Below the pieces are notes generated by a model. The model had not been told where the DNA came from. It made no database searches and saw nothing but the letters and a program-made list of their open reading frames with translations. This document shows positions 19,823-28,543 of a stretch of 64,000 nt of DNA, piece after piece. Position 1 is the stretch's first letter. The number at the start of each line of letters is the position of its first letter. The stretch is taken from contig OZ220747.1 of assembly GCA_965117015.1 (NCBI GenBank), positions 930,001 to 994,000 of the forward strand, in the 5' to 3' direction. Made by a program: the position numbers and the translations under genes. Source of the DNA: Aldehydirespirator sp965117015 (lineage in GTDB: Bacteria; Actinomycetota; Acidimicrobiia; Acidimicrobiales; Aldehydirespiratoraceae).

Positions 19823-20164
19823 GACGCTGACGGCTGGTGCCTGCGTCCCACCGTCGGCGACACGCCTCTTCTGTACCTCCTGGGCGGTGGGGACATAAAC
19901 GAAGACGGCGGCTCGGTCGGGTTCAAAATCGTGTCCACGCACCCGCTCCCGAAGCCGATCACTGTGACGGTAGACACCACGGACGGCACCGCCGTCGGCG
20001 GCTCCGACTACACGACTGTCAGCCGCACCGTCACAATCCCAGCCGATACGACTTTCTCGTTTGTGTTCGTGCCGGTGTTGGATGACAGCATCTCAGAGAG
20101 CGACGAGACGTTCCACCGGCAGTGCGTCCCCGATGGCCGGGAGCGGTCCAGATCGCGACCGTGA
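19823..20164 (+). pseudogene. Calx-beta domain remnant
   Basis: The frame reads 'GGGDINEDGGSVGFKI', 'PLPKPITVTVDTTDGTAVGGSDYT', 'VTIPADTTFSFVFVPVLDDSISESDETF', a standard Calx-beta fold pattern of large surface proteins (quoted in pieces). After 'DETF' the homology moves to another frame ('SASPMAGSGP') and no start or export signal exists, so it is a broken piece. The rest of the 19697-20480 interval, apart from a short frame at 20245, shows no clear gene. Confidence 0.6.
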
Positions 20165-20244
20165 ACACGCTGCCTTGCCCGTCGGGTGTGCCGTTGGCTC
20201 TTACACACGCATCAAACTGGTCCTAACGCGAAGATCGTGCAGCG

Positions 20245-20475
20245 ATGTTGGACGGCCCCCCGCCTGATGAGATGACCCAAGACGAGAAGGCTCGCATCGC
20301 GGCAGTGGTTCACTGCCTTTGCGTGAGAGACGGCCATCCGGTGCCAGAATGGGTGCAAGGCAAGCGAGCACGCCGCAAGGGAGGGGTGTTGCTCTCCACT
20401 ACACGGCCGACGCCGATGATTTCGAGTTCTAGCAGGTGTGTCCCGAATGGGTATTGTGCATCTATAGTAGACTAA
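20245..20475 (+). CDS. Short hypothetical protein upstream of AbiE pair
   Basis: A 76-codon frame (MLDGPPPDEMTQDEKARIAA...) ends 5 bases before the AbiEi-like start and overlaps its promoter. The N-terminal 45 residues look coding (charged, helix-forming, 'HPVPEWVQGKRARRKGG'), whereas the end is Ser-rich and unconvincing. It could be a degraded small regulator. No family recognised. Confidence 0.3.
   Translation: MLDGPPPDEMTQDEKARIAAVVHCLCVRDGHPVPEWVQGKRARRKGGVLLSTTRPTPMISSSSRCVPNGYCASIVD
20463..20468 (+). promoter_or_regulatory. TATAGT -10 element before AbiEi gene
   Basis: TATAGT ends 12 bases before the ATG at 20481. A start site about 7 bases downstream would give a near-leaderless mRNA, in keeping with the absence of a Shine-Dalgarno sequence. 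No good -35 hexamer is visible. Position may also serve as the antitoxin autoregulatory site. Confidence 0.45.
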
Positions 20476-20480
20476 GCGGC

Positions 20481-21317
20481 ATGAGCGAGACACCTGCTGT
20501 AGCTCCAGGATTGCGCGATTTCCCATGGCGGTGGCCTTTGCCGCCGCGCTTTGTGCCGGTTGTGAATGATCTGCACACGCGAGGGTCAGAGGTTGTCACC
20601 GTTGCTGACCTGGCACAATACGACACAGGGGCATCTCCTGAAGACACTGCTAGGGCGCTGCGCCGGGGCGGTTGGCTGGAGCCGCTGCGAACACGCGGCG
20701 CGTGGTCTGTGAGCTTTGTGACGTCGCCCACGCATCTTGGAGGCTTCCGCGAGTTGCGTGCTCGGCTGTCTACTCACCCGTCTACGCCGGCTGTGATCGC
20801 AGGCAAGTCGGTGGCGCAGGTGCATGATTGGCTGAGGCGTGGCACCGCGCACAGCATCGGTTGTCCTAACAACTACAAGGTGCCGCGCTGCTTGAGTGGC
20901 TATCGGCTGTGCCGATGGGAGCCGCGTATCGCGGTCGATGTCACCTGGGGGCTGCCGATGTGGAAGCCCGAGACGATGCTGGTGTTCATGGCGTCGCAGC
21001 CGTCGCAGTTCTCATGGGCCGACATCGCCGAGTGGCTATGGGAGGCGTGCGATTCCATCGACGCTGATCTTGTTGTCGCGGAGCTTGACGGTAGGCCCCG
21101 CTCAGCATGGATGAAGACCGCATATCTCATCAACGAGGGCCAGCGTGCAGATGTTGCCGACGCCATTCTGGGTGCCGCACCAAATGAGGACACCGGGCCA
21201 TATGTTCTTGGACACCGCGAAAAGCGCATCGGGCGGTTCATCTACCCGCCTGTGTGGTCACCCAGGTTCCAGGTCAAGGACTACCTGCTGCCGTCTTGGT
21301 GGCTGCCGCGCTGGTAG
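20481..21317 (+). CDS. AbiEi-like antitoxin (transcriptional regulator of type IV TA)
   Basis: This 278-residue protein is immediately followed by an AbiEii-type nucleotidyltransferase 4 bases downstream, the standard AbiE gene order. The N-terminus has a winged-helix-like segment ('VTVADLAQYDTGASPEDTARALRRGGWLEPLRTRG' in pieces 'GASPEDTARALRRGGW', 'EPLRTRGAW'), as in AbiEi antitoxins, which bind their own promoter. The remainder is the larger C-terminal antitoxin domain. It is chosen to start at 20481 because of the -10 element directly upstream. The family call rests on gene pairing and the N-terminal layout. Confidence 0.72.
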   Translation: MSETPAVAPGLRDFPWRWPLPPRFVPVVNDLHTRGSEVVTVADLAQYDTGASPEDTARALRRGGWLEPLRTRGAWSVSFVTSPTHLGGFRELRARLSTHPSTPAVIAGKSVAQVHDWLRRGTAHSIGCPNNYKVPRCLSGYRLCRWEPRIAVDVTWGLPMWKPETMLVFMASQPSQFSWADIAEWLWEACDSIDADLVVAELDGRPRSAWMKTAYLINEGQRADVADAILGAAPNEDTGPYVLGHREKRIGRFIYPPVWSPRFQVKDYLLPSWWLPRW

Positions 21318-21321
21318 TGCC

Positions 21322-22473
21322 ATGAGGGCGTCCATATCGCGCAACGACATTCTCAGGGTCTACCCCCGAGCCACCCGCTCCCCCGACGTCGTGGCTGCCG
21401 CTGTTCTCGATGTGGCGTTCGACCTGGTGTTGCACCAGCTGCACCGCCACGAACTGTTCCGCGAGTGCGGGCTGGTGTTCAAAGGGGGTACGGCGCTGCG
21501 GAAGTTCGACATCGGGCACAAGGGCAGGTTCTCGTTCGATCTGGACTTCCATACCACAGAAGACCCAGGCGTTGTCGCTGAGATGGTCGGCGAGGCGCTC
21601 AAGGACTCCCCACAGAGCGGAATCGAACTGGAGATGACCGAACGCCGCGGTCATCACTCAATCACGGTGGCGTCGAAGCTGCTGCCCGATCAGCAGCGCC
21701 GGGCGAAGATCGACTTCTCGCAAAGAGGACTGTACCTACCCCCTCGCAACCTCGGGTTGCTCGCCAGCCCCTTGCGTAGCTCACTTACCTTTGACACAAC
21801 GTTCGCCGTTCCCGTGATCGACTTGGACGAGAACATCGCCGAGAAACTGTCGCGGTGGCGCTCCAACCCTCTCATACGAGACCTCTACGACATTTCAGCA
21901 TTGGCGAACCGCGTGGCCGACCCTGCCCGAGTCGCGGCGATCTATGTGTTGAAGTCGTACCTTGGATGGGTTGCATCCGCTCCAAACAGACGGCCTGCTA
22001 CACCAGCAGTTGCGCTCACGGACACCCTGGAGGGTCTTGCTGCCGCGTCCTTTGATCTCGACGACCTGGTGCTGCCGAACGCGCCGTCTGACACCGACAA
22101 GCACGATCTGACCAATAAGTGGCTCAAGCGGTTGACCGGACTCTTCGACGCGTTGGATGTCCATGTGCGCGGTGAACGGTTGCAGCGTTTCGCTACCAAC
22201 ACTGACTCCAGCCTCACCTATGAGGCGGCGACGGAACTGGGCAAGATCGGCAAGGAAGCCGCTGCGGGTACACAGCCCATCACCTTTGGTGGGTTGGTCC
22301 TAGCCGACCAGCAAACGTCAGGTCTCGCGTCCATGGTCGGGCCAGAGGTCCAAGAACTCGACTCTGTGTCAACAGGAGCCACTTGCGGTGCCCCCACCAC
22401 AGGGAACGGGACATGCGGCCATCCCGCTCCTCCGGTCGGCGGCAAGTGTGCGGCCGGACACGAACGCCGCTGA
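21322..22473 (+). CDS. AbiEii-like nucleotidyltransferase toxin with Cys/His tail
   Basis: The product (383 residues) has the AbiEii/DUF1814 nucleotidyltransferase core 'FKGGTALRKFDIGHKGRFSFDLDF', seen as 'GGTALRKF' and 'FSFDLDF' (the metal-binding D-x-D), then 'IDLDENIAEKLSRWRS...RDLYDISAL'. AbiE toxins act as NTP transferases on tRNA or other RNAs and mediate abortive infection. Unusually, the last ~30 residues carry a Cys/His tail ('CGAPTTGNGTCGHPA...GGKCAAGH') that could bind zinc. A similar tail ends the HicB-like protein at 27.8 kb. An IS21 element is inserted 95 bp after its stop. Confidence 0.82.
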   Translation: MRASISRNDILRVYPRATRSPDVVAAAVLDVAFDLVLHQLHRHELFRECGLVFKGGTALRKFDIGHKGRFSFDLDFHTTEDPGVVAEMVGEALKDSPQSGIELEMTERRGHHSITVASKLLPDQQRRAKIDFSQRGLYLPPRNLGLLASPLRSSLTFDTTFAVPVIDLDENIAEKLSRWRSNPLIRDLYDISALANRVADPARVAAIYVLKSYLGWVASAPNRRPATPAVALTDTLEGLAAASFDLDDLVLPNAPSDTDKHDLTNKWLKRLTGLFDALDVHVRGERLQRFATNTDSSLTYEAATELGKIGKEAAAGTQPITFGGLVLADQQTSGLASMVGPEVQELDSVSTGATCGAPTTGNGTCGHPAPPVGGKCAAGHERR

Positions 22474-22562
22474 CGCGACCCCGCTACACCGAGGTGTCGG
22501 TTTACTCGATCCCGTGCGGGCGACTGCGACTCGTACGTCTGGTGGTCCCGTGCGCTTGCGGC

Positions 22563-22568
22563 GACCAC
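22563..22568 (+). repeat. IS21 target-site duplication, left copy (GACCAC)
   Basis: GACCAC directly precedes the TGTC terminus of the IS21 element and is repeated right after its other end. IS21-family insertions usually duplicate 4-8 bp. Confidence 0.8.
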
Positions 22569-22668
22569 TGTCAACGGCCAGTGGGATCTGCCCAGTGGCG
22601 GCCAGCAGAATTGCCCAGTGGCGGCCAGCAGAATTGCCCACTGGCGGCCAGGTGTTCTGCCCACCCGT
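22569..22668 (+). repeat. IS21 left end: terminal and subterminal repeats
   Basis: It holds three or four copies of 'cagtggcggccagcagaattgcc'-type units (shortest common core 'tgcccagtggcggcc'), the multiple transposase-binding sites expected of IS21 ends. The order mirrors the right end. Confidence 0.8.
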
Positions 22669-23439
22669 TTAGTTGGTCAGTGGCGTCACCCCCTTTCCGG
22701 CGGTGGCTTGGGTGAGACGGATGCTGTCACCGGCAGTGAGGACGATGTGGGCGTGGTGCAGCAGTCGGTCGACGGTGGCGTTGGCGATGGTCTTGGGCAT
22801 CAGTTCGTCGAACCCTGCGGGGTGAAGGTTGCTTGATAGGGCGATGGAGCGTTTCTCATAGGCGGCGTCGACGACGCGGTAGAGCGCCTCGGCGGTGTCG
22901 GTGGTGACTGGCAGCAGGCCGATGTCGTCGATGATGATGACGTCGGCTCGCATGATGCGTCGGATGGCTTTGGCGGCGGTGTCGTCGGCGCTGTGGCGGC
23001 GCACGAGCGCTCCGAGGTGCTCGAGGCTGAACCAGGTCACCTTGTGGCCGGCGTCGACGGCGGCATGGCCGAGTGCTTCACAGAAGTGGGTCTTGCCGGT
23101 GCCTGATGGTCCGCACACCACGAGGTTCTCGTGACGTTGGATCCATTCCAGGGTGCGCAGCGCCCGCTGGGTGGGTGCGGGGATCGACGACACGGTGTCG
23201 TCCCAGGCGTCGAAGGTCTTGCCGGTGGGGAACCCGGCGGCTTTGCGCCGGGCGCGGATCGAGGACGCTTGACGGCCGGCGAGCTCCTCAGCCAGCAGCG
23301 CCCGCATCGCTTCGGCTGGGTCCCAGCGTTGTGCTTTGGCGGTGGCCAGCAGGTCCGGCGCGGTGCGGCGCATGTGGGGCAGCCGCAGAGCGCGCAGCAG
23401 GTCCACGACTTCATCGACTGGTGAGGTGGTGGTGGTCAT
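22669..23439 (-). CDS. istB: IS21 helper ATPase IstB
   Basis: The 256-residue AAA+ ATPase starts at 'MTTTTSPVDEVVDLL', whose ATG overlaps the istA stop (ATGA). It has Walker A 'GPSGTGKTHF', Walker B 'ADVIIIDDIGLLP' and the sensor 'SIALSSNLHPAGF'. IstB assists the IstA transposase in target selection and transposition. Its length matches the family norm. It is the second gene of the IS operon and appears intact. Confidence 0.95.
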   Translation of the reverse strand: MTTTTSPVDEVVDLLRALRLPHMRRTAPDLLATAKAQRWDPAEAMRALLAEELAGRQASSIRARRKAAGFPTGKTFDAWDDTVSSIPAPTQRALRTLEWIQRHENLVVCGPSGTGKTHFCEALGHAAVDAGHKVTWFSLEHLGALVRRHSADDTAAKAIRRIMRADVIIIDDIGLLPVTTDTAEALYRVVDAAYEKRSIALSSNLHPAGFDELMPKTIANATVDRLLHHAHIVLTAGDSIRLTQATAGKGVTPLTN

Positions 23440-24920
23440 CGGTCGGCTCCGAGGCGGCTCCAGGCGGCGGTGCCGGGCTGCAGCGAGTGCGCGTCGTCGG
23501 CGCGCCGGCGTTGTCCGGGAGGGTGAGCAGCCAAAATCGAGGTCAGGTCGCCGTCTGCGAAGCGGCCGAACATCGCGGCGTGACCAAGCGCCCAATCGAC
23601 GCGGGTGCTGCCATGCAGGCGGGCCAGGTCGACGGCTTGGGCCATCTTGGTCTTGATCCGTGACGTGCCCGCGGAGGCGGCCTCGACGAGCCAGGTGCGG
23701 GCGCCGTCGCCGATGGCGAGGAACTCGGCTTCGGCCGCGCTGGCCGGCCTCGGCTGGCGCCCGAGCGGCCCGGCTGGGCGCGACGGGTAGTGGGCGTCGT
23801 CGATCATCGGGCGCCCAGGCGTCGAACGCTGATGGCGTGCCACCTCGACTGGACCTGCCGATGCGCAGTGCACCACGACGACGCAGTCGCCGTCGACGCG
23901 CACCCACACCGTCTCATCAGCCAACGTGTGCGGGACCGAGTAGGTCACCGCGCCGAAGCTGATCGTGGAGCTCCAGGAGACTTTGCGGGTCTCGCCGAAC
24001 ACCGCCGTGTAAGGCGCCTCGGGCAGCGCGTGCAGCCGCTGCTTTTCCTCAGCGAGCATCTCCGCTGGCGCCTGCCGGGTCACCCGATGCTCACGGCCGT
24101 TGACGTGGGCCATCCACGCGTCGCAGGCCTCGACCAGTTCGGCCCAGCTGGCGTAGTCGCTGAGCAGGTTGGCGTCGGTGGGCACCAGATCGGCCTTGGC
24201 AACCCGCACCGTCGCTTCTGAGCCGCCCTTGGACTCGGGGTCCGCCGGCACACACGTCGCCACCGTGATCCCGTAATGGCCGCTGATCGCGACCATCTCG
24301 GGATGGCGCACAGCGATCCCCGCGACGTGATCGATCGTGACGGTGCGCTCGTTGTCGGTCAGCCAATACGTCGGCGCGCCGCCGAAGGCCCTCATCGCCC
24401 GGTCCACGCAGCCGATCACCGTCGCCAGCCGGCGGTCCCAGCACGGCACCACCACCCGGAACCTCGACCACGCCAACCACGCACAGAACAGACTCGTCGC
24501 CCGGCCGGCGATGACCGGACCGGCGCCCCAGTCCCACTGCGCCCACATCCCCGGCTCAGGGATCCACGGCCGATACACCCGCCGCCGACCACGGCGATGG
24601 TTGGCCTTCACCTCAGCCACCGCTCGGCGCACCGTGCGCTCCGAACCGCAGAACCCCAACGCCTTCAACTTGTCGAAGGCCCGATCGGCGCGGATCTTCG
24701 CATTCGACCGCTCGACCCACTCCTCGATCTTGCCCATCCACGGATCGATGATCCGCTCCCTGCGCCGCGGTCCGACACCGGCCAGCTCGCCGGCGTCGCG
24801 CTTAGCCACATAGGCGGCCACGGTGTGATGCGAACAGCCGGCCAACTCGCCGGCATCCCTGAACGACCCAGTCAGGTCGAACGCTTCCAACATGTTCATG
24901 ATTTCCTCGCGAGACTTCAT
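23436..24920 (-). CDS. istA: IS21 transposase IstA
   Basis: The ATG at 24920 (MKSREEIMNML) is preceded by GGAGGAGCCA, a strong ribosome-binding site, so it is preferred over the longer open frame. The 494-residue protein has an N-terminal HTH ('GSFRDAGELAGCSHHTVAAYV'-type, here 'ELAGCSHHTVAAYVAKR') and an rve/DDE catalytic core with 'QWDWG', 'LTDNE' and 'KGGSE'. A C-terminal beta domain follows. It catalyses cut-and-paste of the element together with IstB. Confidence 0.95.
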   Translation of the reverse strand: MKSREEIMNMLEAFDLTGSFRDAGELAGCSHHTVAAYVAKRDAGELAGVGPRRRERIIDPWMGKIEEWVERSNAKIRADRAFDKLKALGFCGSERTVRRAVAEVKANHRRGRRRVYRPWIPEPGMWAQWDWGAGPVIAGRATSLFCAWLAWSRFRVVVPCWDRRLATVIGCVDRAMRAFGGAPTYWLTDNERTVTIDHVAGIAVRHPEMVAISGHYGITVATCVPADPESKGGSEATVRVAKADLVPTDANLLSDYASWAELVEACDAWMAHVNGREHRVTRQAPAEMLAEEKQRLHALPEAPYTAVFGETRKVSWSSTISFGAVTYSVPHTLADETVWVRVDGDCVVVVHCASAGPVEVARHQRSTPGRPMIDDAHYPSRPAGPLGRQPRPASAAEAEFLAIGDGARTWLVEAASAGTSRIKTKMAQAVDLARLHGSTRVDWALGHAAMFGRFADGDLTSILAAHPPGQRRRADDAHSLQPGTAAWSRLGADR

Positions 24921-25007
24921 TGGCTCCTCCTGCTCGATGGTCCCGGTGTGGTGACCGGCCATTCGAGTAGGAGGAGCACCCCGCCAAGGTGGACCCCGAC
25001 GGGACAC

Positions 25008-25112
25008 GGACTTCAACGCGGGCAACTCTGTTGGCCGCCGCTGGGCAGAACTGTTGGCCGCCAGCGGGCAGCTACATGGCCGCCACTGGGCAGGATCTCA
25101 TGGCCGCCGACA
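25008..25112 (-). repeat. IS21 right end: terminal and subterminal repeats
   Basis: Read on the minus strand it begins TGTCGGCGGCCA and continues with three copies of the 'tgcccagYggcggcca' unit, matching the left end. It lies upstream of istA and so also contains its promoter region. Confidence 0.8.
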
Positions 25113-25118
25113 GACCAC
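25113..25118 (+). repeat. IS21 target-site duplication, right copy (GACCAC)
   Basis: This is the second copy of the 6-bp direct repeat flanking the IS21 element. Joining the flanks at this repeat restores the pre-insertion sequence. Confidence 0.8.
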
Positions 25119-25290
25119 AACCGGCGATGTCGGCATGACGCATCAACCGGACAAACCCTCACAACCCCGAGGATACCCCTCCCAAGGCCTGCGGGTCGTC
25201 GGGTGTGGCAGCTAGGTTCAGCCGAGTTGACACTCAAGCTGCCCATACGTCGCGTGCCCATTTCCCAAACCCACTACAGGAAGCCTCGCA

Positions 25291-25800
25291 ATGGCGAACT
25301 CTCCCCCCATCCAGCCACACCAACTAGCACCCACCGACCCGAACCTCCAAATCGAACATCACGAATACGTCGACCCGTTCAGAGACATCTTCAGCGACCC
25401 CAAGGCCCAGGCAGCGCTCGACGCCATCGACCATGTACACCGGGCCATCGACGACGAACTCCCAGACGCAGCAATGCTCTGACTGCTCAGAGGCGACGAC
25501 GGAGCCGTCGCGTTGGCCAGCTGGCTGCACAAAGCTCTCAAGGACATCTGTGACGACGAGCGCTTGATGGCTCAGGACCGGCCTGCAGCCCAAGCCCACC
25601 TCGGCACAATGAATACCGCGGTAGAATCACTGCAACAGATTGAGACCACAGCAGCGGTCCGAGTGACGCAGTCCGTCAGCGACCAACTAGCCGCCCACTC
25701 AACCCAGAGCAACCTCGCTCTGTCGCTATTGGAAGCCGCCGTACGCTTCAAGCGGAGGACAGTGCCGCCAGGCGACGACACCGCCGCTTCGACCTTGTGA
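25291..25800 (+). pseudogene. Hypothetical 169-codon gene interrupted by in-frame TGA
   Basis: The ATG has AGGAAG ~8 bases upstream. Sixty-three codons (MANSPPIQPHQLAP...DELPDAAML) are followed by TGA at 25480-25482. The same frame then stays open for another 105 codons with clear coding character ('WLHKALKDICDDERLMAQDRP...SLLEAAVRFKRRTVPPG'). The simplest reading is one acidic, helical protein broken by a point nonsense mutation; two separate small genes or readthrough are alternatives. No domain recognised. It lies 178 bp from the IS21 end. Confidence 0.5.
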
Positions 25801-26614
25801 CGATGATCGACTCGCGCCGCGGGTGCCGAACGTGCCAGACGGGCCCGCGGTGAGAGGATTTGGTTCTGTGGATGACGCTGCCGCGGCTGCACGACCCGGG
25901 GGGCGGTTTCGAACCCGGCGGTCGCCGAATGGAACGGGGCCGCGCTGAGTGCCCCGATCACGCTGCGTCACAGACGGCAGCCGCATCCCCAACGCACCCG
26001 CAACTAGCCGTTGAGACACCTCGCGGATGATCACACGCAAATCCGGAGTCCGATCTGGGAGTCCACTGCAGCCCCCTCGAATTCGTAACCGCAAGCCACA
26101 GCAACCCCAGAGTCCACCACGCCACGGGACGCCCCGTACCTAAAGACAAAGGCCGACAAGAGGGGTCATCTGCTCTAGTAGGGGCAACCTTTGAGGCTCA
26201 GCCGCGGCGCTGGCGAGTTGTCCCGATGCAGGAACTGTCGGCGCGGCACGCGGGCCCCGACGTCCATTAGATGACCTACGCGGAGACAGACAGGACCACT
26301 CATGACAGCGACCCTCACCCCGCGACCCGCCACTTCTGCGCAGCCGACAACGAGCTGGCAGCAACGCCCTGCCCCGCCTGCGGCAGCAGATACGCCACAC
26401 GACCTACGGACTGCCCGACTGCTCGGAGGCGTGTGGCCTATGGCACGACCTCAGCCCATGGAAGAGCACCCGCTCCCCCAACTCTCACCTGGCGCCAGCA
26501 TGACCGCTGCCGCATAGGGGATGTCGAGCCTCGGTGACTAGTCGCCGACTGTTGCTAGAGCGCCCGCCGGTGGAGGCTCTGACATCTAGCGACGGCCCTG
26601 CTGCGCTGTGCATG
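25801..26614. other. 814 bp without a supported gene
   Basis: Short open frames exist on both strands, one with 'CPACGSRYATRPTDCP' near 26370, but none has a ribosome-binding site, family resemblance or consistent codon bias. I see no tRNA or terminator. It is likely decayed accessory DNA. Confidence 0.4.
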
Positions 26615-27742
26615 TCAGGGCAGCAATCCGTTGCGCATCTGGCGCCCATCTTCGACGCATCCAGTGGTGCCAGCAGTCCAGCCCGGGCCCCAGTCACGCT
26701 CGATGCAGTACTTCGTGTACAGGTGAAGGCCCGCCAACCCGATGTCGATGCCCGCGATGAGCGTTGCCTGCAGAGCCATGATGCTCCACGCGGCGGTGAC
26801 GATGGAACCGAGTACCCATATTTCGTTACCCGTTAGTGCAGCAGGGAGCCACGGAAGGGTCAGATAGCAGGCAACCGTCAGCGAAGGCACAAAGAACCAC
26901 CTCGGCCACACGAACAAGCGCCACCATCGTCCACCGGCTGGCGGCTTCGGATCCGGCTGCGACTTCTGGGGTTCTGCGTCACGTTCGGTGTATAGAGCCA
27001 CCATCCAGATGGTCTTGGGTGGCACTTCCTCGCGCCGGAACACTCTGCGGTGATCGAAGTCTGTCAGCAACGGATCCGCCGACTCCAATTCGATGTAGCG
27101 GCCCTCGTTGTCAGTGTCGAATCTCAAGCACCTCTCCGCTGTCGCCACCACCCGGAACTGGATCCTCGCACCAGGATCCCCCAACTGGTCGGGGCCGCAG
27201 AACGCCAACGAGCAAGTCTGACGAAACCCCGGAGCGCGCATCGACCTGAGCAGATGTCTCTCGTGTTCGCCCGGGTGAAGCCACACACGGACACGGAAAC
27301 CACCATGACGAGGCGCACGGAAACCTCCCTTGGGCATGCCGGCAGAAACGTCTTGCCATCGGCGGATCACGAACGTAGGCTTGGCGCTGCTGGGACGCAT
27401 CACAAGGCCGTCAAGCCGGCTCATGAACTTCGAGAACAACGAACCTTCATGCACATGCACCAGCGGCACCCGGCCCGTAGCACACACCCACTCCGAAACG
27501 TCCTCGTCGGGGAGCCGCAGTGAAGGCTCTACTTTCCAGAATGCTCGCCGAGACTCGAAGAACTCCGCCAGGATCCACCTTCCCACAAGAAACAACACGC
27601 CAGCCAAGACCCCCGTGACAACACGTGTCACGATCTCAAGAACGCTAGAGCCGACAACCGATTCCCATATGCCGGCCGAGTCCGACGGCACGGACTCGGC
27701 CGTTTGAAGCGCCAAGCCCGCAGACAACTGGTACAGGCCCAT
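26615..27742 (-). CDS. Hypothetical membrane protein with three or four TM segments
   Basis: The protein of about 375 residues has an N-terminal TM helix ('IVTRVVTGVLAGVLFLVGRW'), a ~210-residue soluble domain rich in beta-type segments ('FRVRVWLHPGEHERHLL'), and two or three C-terminal TM helices ('WFFVPSLTVACYLTLPWLP', 'LGSIVTAAWSIMALQATLI'). The start is uncertain: the frame is open to 27910, but that part overlaps the HicB-like gene, so the ATG at 27742 is preferred. No family recognised. It lies just downstream of the HicAB-like pair on the same strand. Confidence 0.55.
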   Translation of the reverse strand: MGLYQLSAGLALQTAESVPSDSAGIWESVVGSSVLEIVTRVVTGVLAGVLFLVGRWILAEFFESRRAFWKVEPSLRLPDEDVSEWVCATGRVPLVHVHEGSLFSKFMSRLDGLVMRPSSAKPTFVIRRWQDVSAGMPKGGFRAPRHGGFRVRVWLHPGEHERHLLRSMRAPGFRQTCSLAFCGPDQLGDPGARIQFRVVATAERCLRFDTDNEGRYIELESADPLLTDFDHRRVFRREEVPPKTIWMVALYTERDAEPQKSQPDPKPPAGGRWWRLFVWPRWFFVPSLTVACYLTLPWLPAALTGNEIWVLGSIVTAAWSIMALQATLIAGIDIGLAGLHLYTKYCIERDWGPGWTAGTTGCVEDGRQMRNGLLP

Positions 27743-27792
27743 CACGATCGCACTGACAGACCCAGACGCGGCCGGTGCGGTCGTCGCTGCAG

Positions 27793-28305
27793 CTACCGGT
27801 AGCGCCGCCGCAGCTTGCCGGACCGCGCCCGCCGAACGCTGCGATGGCGACCGCTGTGACGCTGCTTGAGAATGCAGGGCTTGCCGGTGCTCTTCACGAT
27901 CACCCCACAACTCGGATCGGCCCGATACTGGTTGGCGCTCATGTCGCCAGCGGACCCAAACCGTAGGCGGCTGGGGTCGGCGCCGGAAGCTCCGACCGCC
28001 TCCTGGACGGCTGGGCTGTTGGAGACTGCGCCGAGTCCCGCCCGCGGCGGGGCCGGCTGCAGCCCGGACATAGCATCAGAGGACATCCCAGCGTCAGCAC
28101 CGGCGCGGGTGGGCGCCGGCGGCGCTATCCCGTCCTCGGCGAGGATATCTAGGGCCCTGCGCACCATCCTGTGGATGCCGTCATACGCGGCCTGCTGGTC
28201 CTTCTCGAGCCAACTCAGCCCAGGGAACGCGTCGCACAGGCCGACCCATTCCGCATCCGGCTGCGACCAGACCAAGCGGTAGTTGTATTGCTCAATGTCA
28301 CTCAT
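27793..28305 (-). CDS. HicB-like antitoxin with long Cys/His C-terminal extension
   Basis: Residues 1-60 ('YRLVWSQPDAEWVGLCDAF...FPGLSWLEKDQQAAYDGI') match the HicB partial-RNase-H-fold antitoxin domain, which neutralises the partner toxin. The start overlaps the HicA-like stop by 8 nt, so the two are translationally coupled. Instead of the usual DNA-binding tail there is a ~100-residue Ala/Gly-rich linker and a basic end 'CGVIVKSTGKPCILKQRHSG' followed by 'RHRSVRRARSGKLRRRYR'. That end could bind nucleic acid or zinc. HicB function is inferred from family and pairing. Confidence 0.7.
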   Translation of the reverse strand: MSDIEQYNYRLVWSQPDAEWVGLCDAFPGLSWLEKDQQAAYDGIHRMVRRALDILAEDGIAPPAPTRAGADAGMSSDAMSGLQPAPPRAGLGAVSNSPAVQEAVGASGADPSRLRFGSAGDMSANQYRADPSCGVIVKSTGKPCILKQRHSGRHRSVRRARSGKLRRRYR

Positions 28306-28543
28306 CGGGCATCTCGCGTATGTACTTTAGCACCTGCCGTACTTGGTATCCCTTGGCCGTTTTGCCGCGGCGCTGGATGTTCACCAAGAGTTCTGGAACC
28401 CACGGAACCCAGTATGTGATGTGACTGCCGCTTTGGTCCCGGGGCGATCCGAAGTATCCCTCGCACAGAGCGCGGAAGTCGTCCCAGTTGAGATTGTCGG
28501 GGTTCCGCTTCGCTTTCTTGTGGAGCTTGTCGAGTCGCGCCAT
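28298..28543 (-). CDS. HicA-like mRNA interferase toxin
   Basis: This 81-residue protein has 'NWDDFRALCEGYFGSPRDQSGSH', 'GSHITYWVPWVPELLVNIQ' and 'KGYQVRQVLKYI', the pattern of the dsRBD-like HicA toxin with its catalytic His (here in 'SGSH'). HicA cleaves mRNA when HicB is lost. Size and gene order (hicA then hicB, overlapping) fit the family. There is no strong ribosome-binding site. Confidence 0.75.
   Translation of the reverse strand: MARLDKLHKKAKRNPDNLNWDDFRALCEGYFGSPRDQSGSHITYWVPWVPELLVNIQRRGKTAKGYQVRQVLKYIREMPDE

Larger units (their letters stand above)
22569..25112 (-). mobile_element. Complete IS21-family insertion sequence
   Basis: The 2544-bp element is bounded by TGTC...GACA termini, with several subterminal copies of the ~15-bp motif 'tgcccagtggcggcc' inverted between the two ends. 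It encodes istA and istB on the minus strand, with the typical ATGA overlap. Both genes are intact and a 6-bp direct repeat flanks the element, so the insertion is recent and potentially active. Confidence 0.92.

Noticed and set aside
22575..22660. Short tandem units that look like a small CRISPR array
   Set aside because: Unit spacing and inverted matches at 25.0 kb identify them as IS21 subterminal repeats; no spacers of constant length.
25895..25930. 'gcggtttcgaacccggcgg', reminiscent of a tRNA T-arm
   Set aside because: No matching acceptor, D or anticodon arms could be drawn around it.
26271..26537. Frame with 'CPACGSRYATRPTDCP', possible zinc ribbon
   Set aside because: No ribosome-binding site, start or further coding signal; one Cys cluster in a random frame is not enough.
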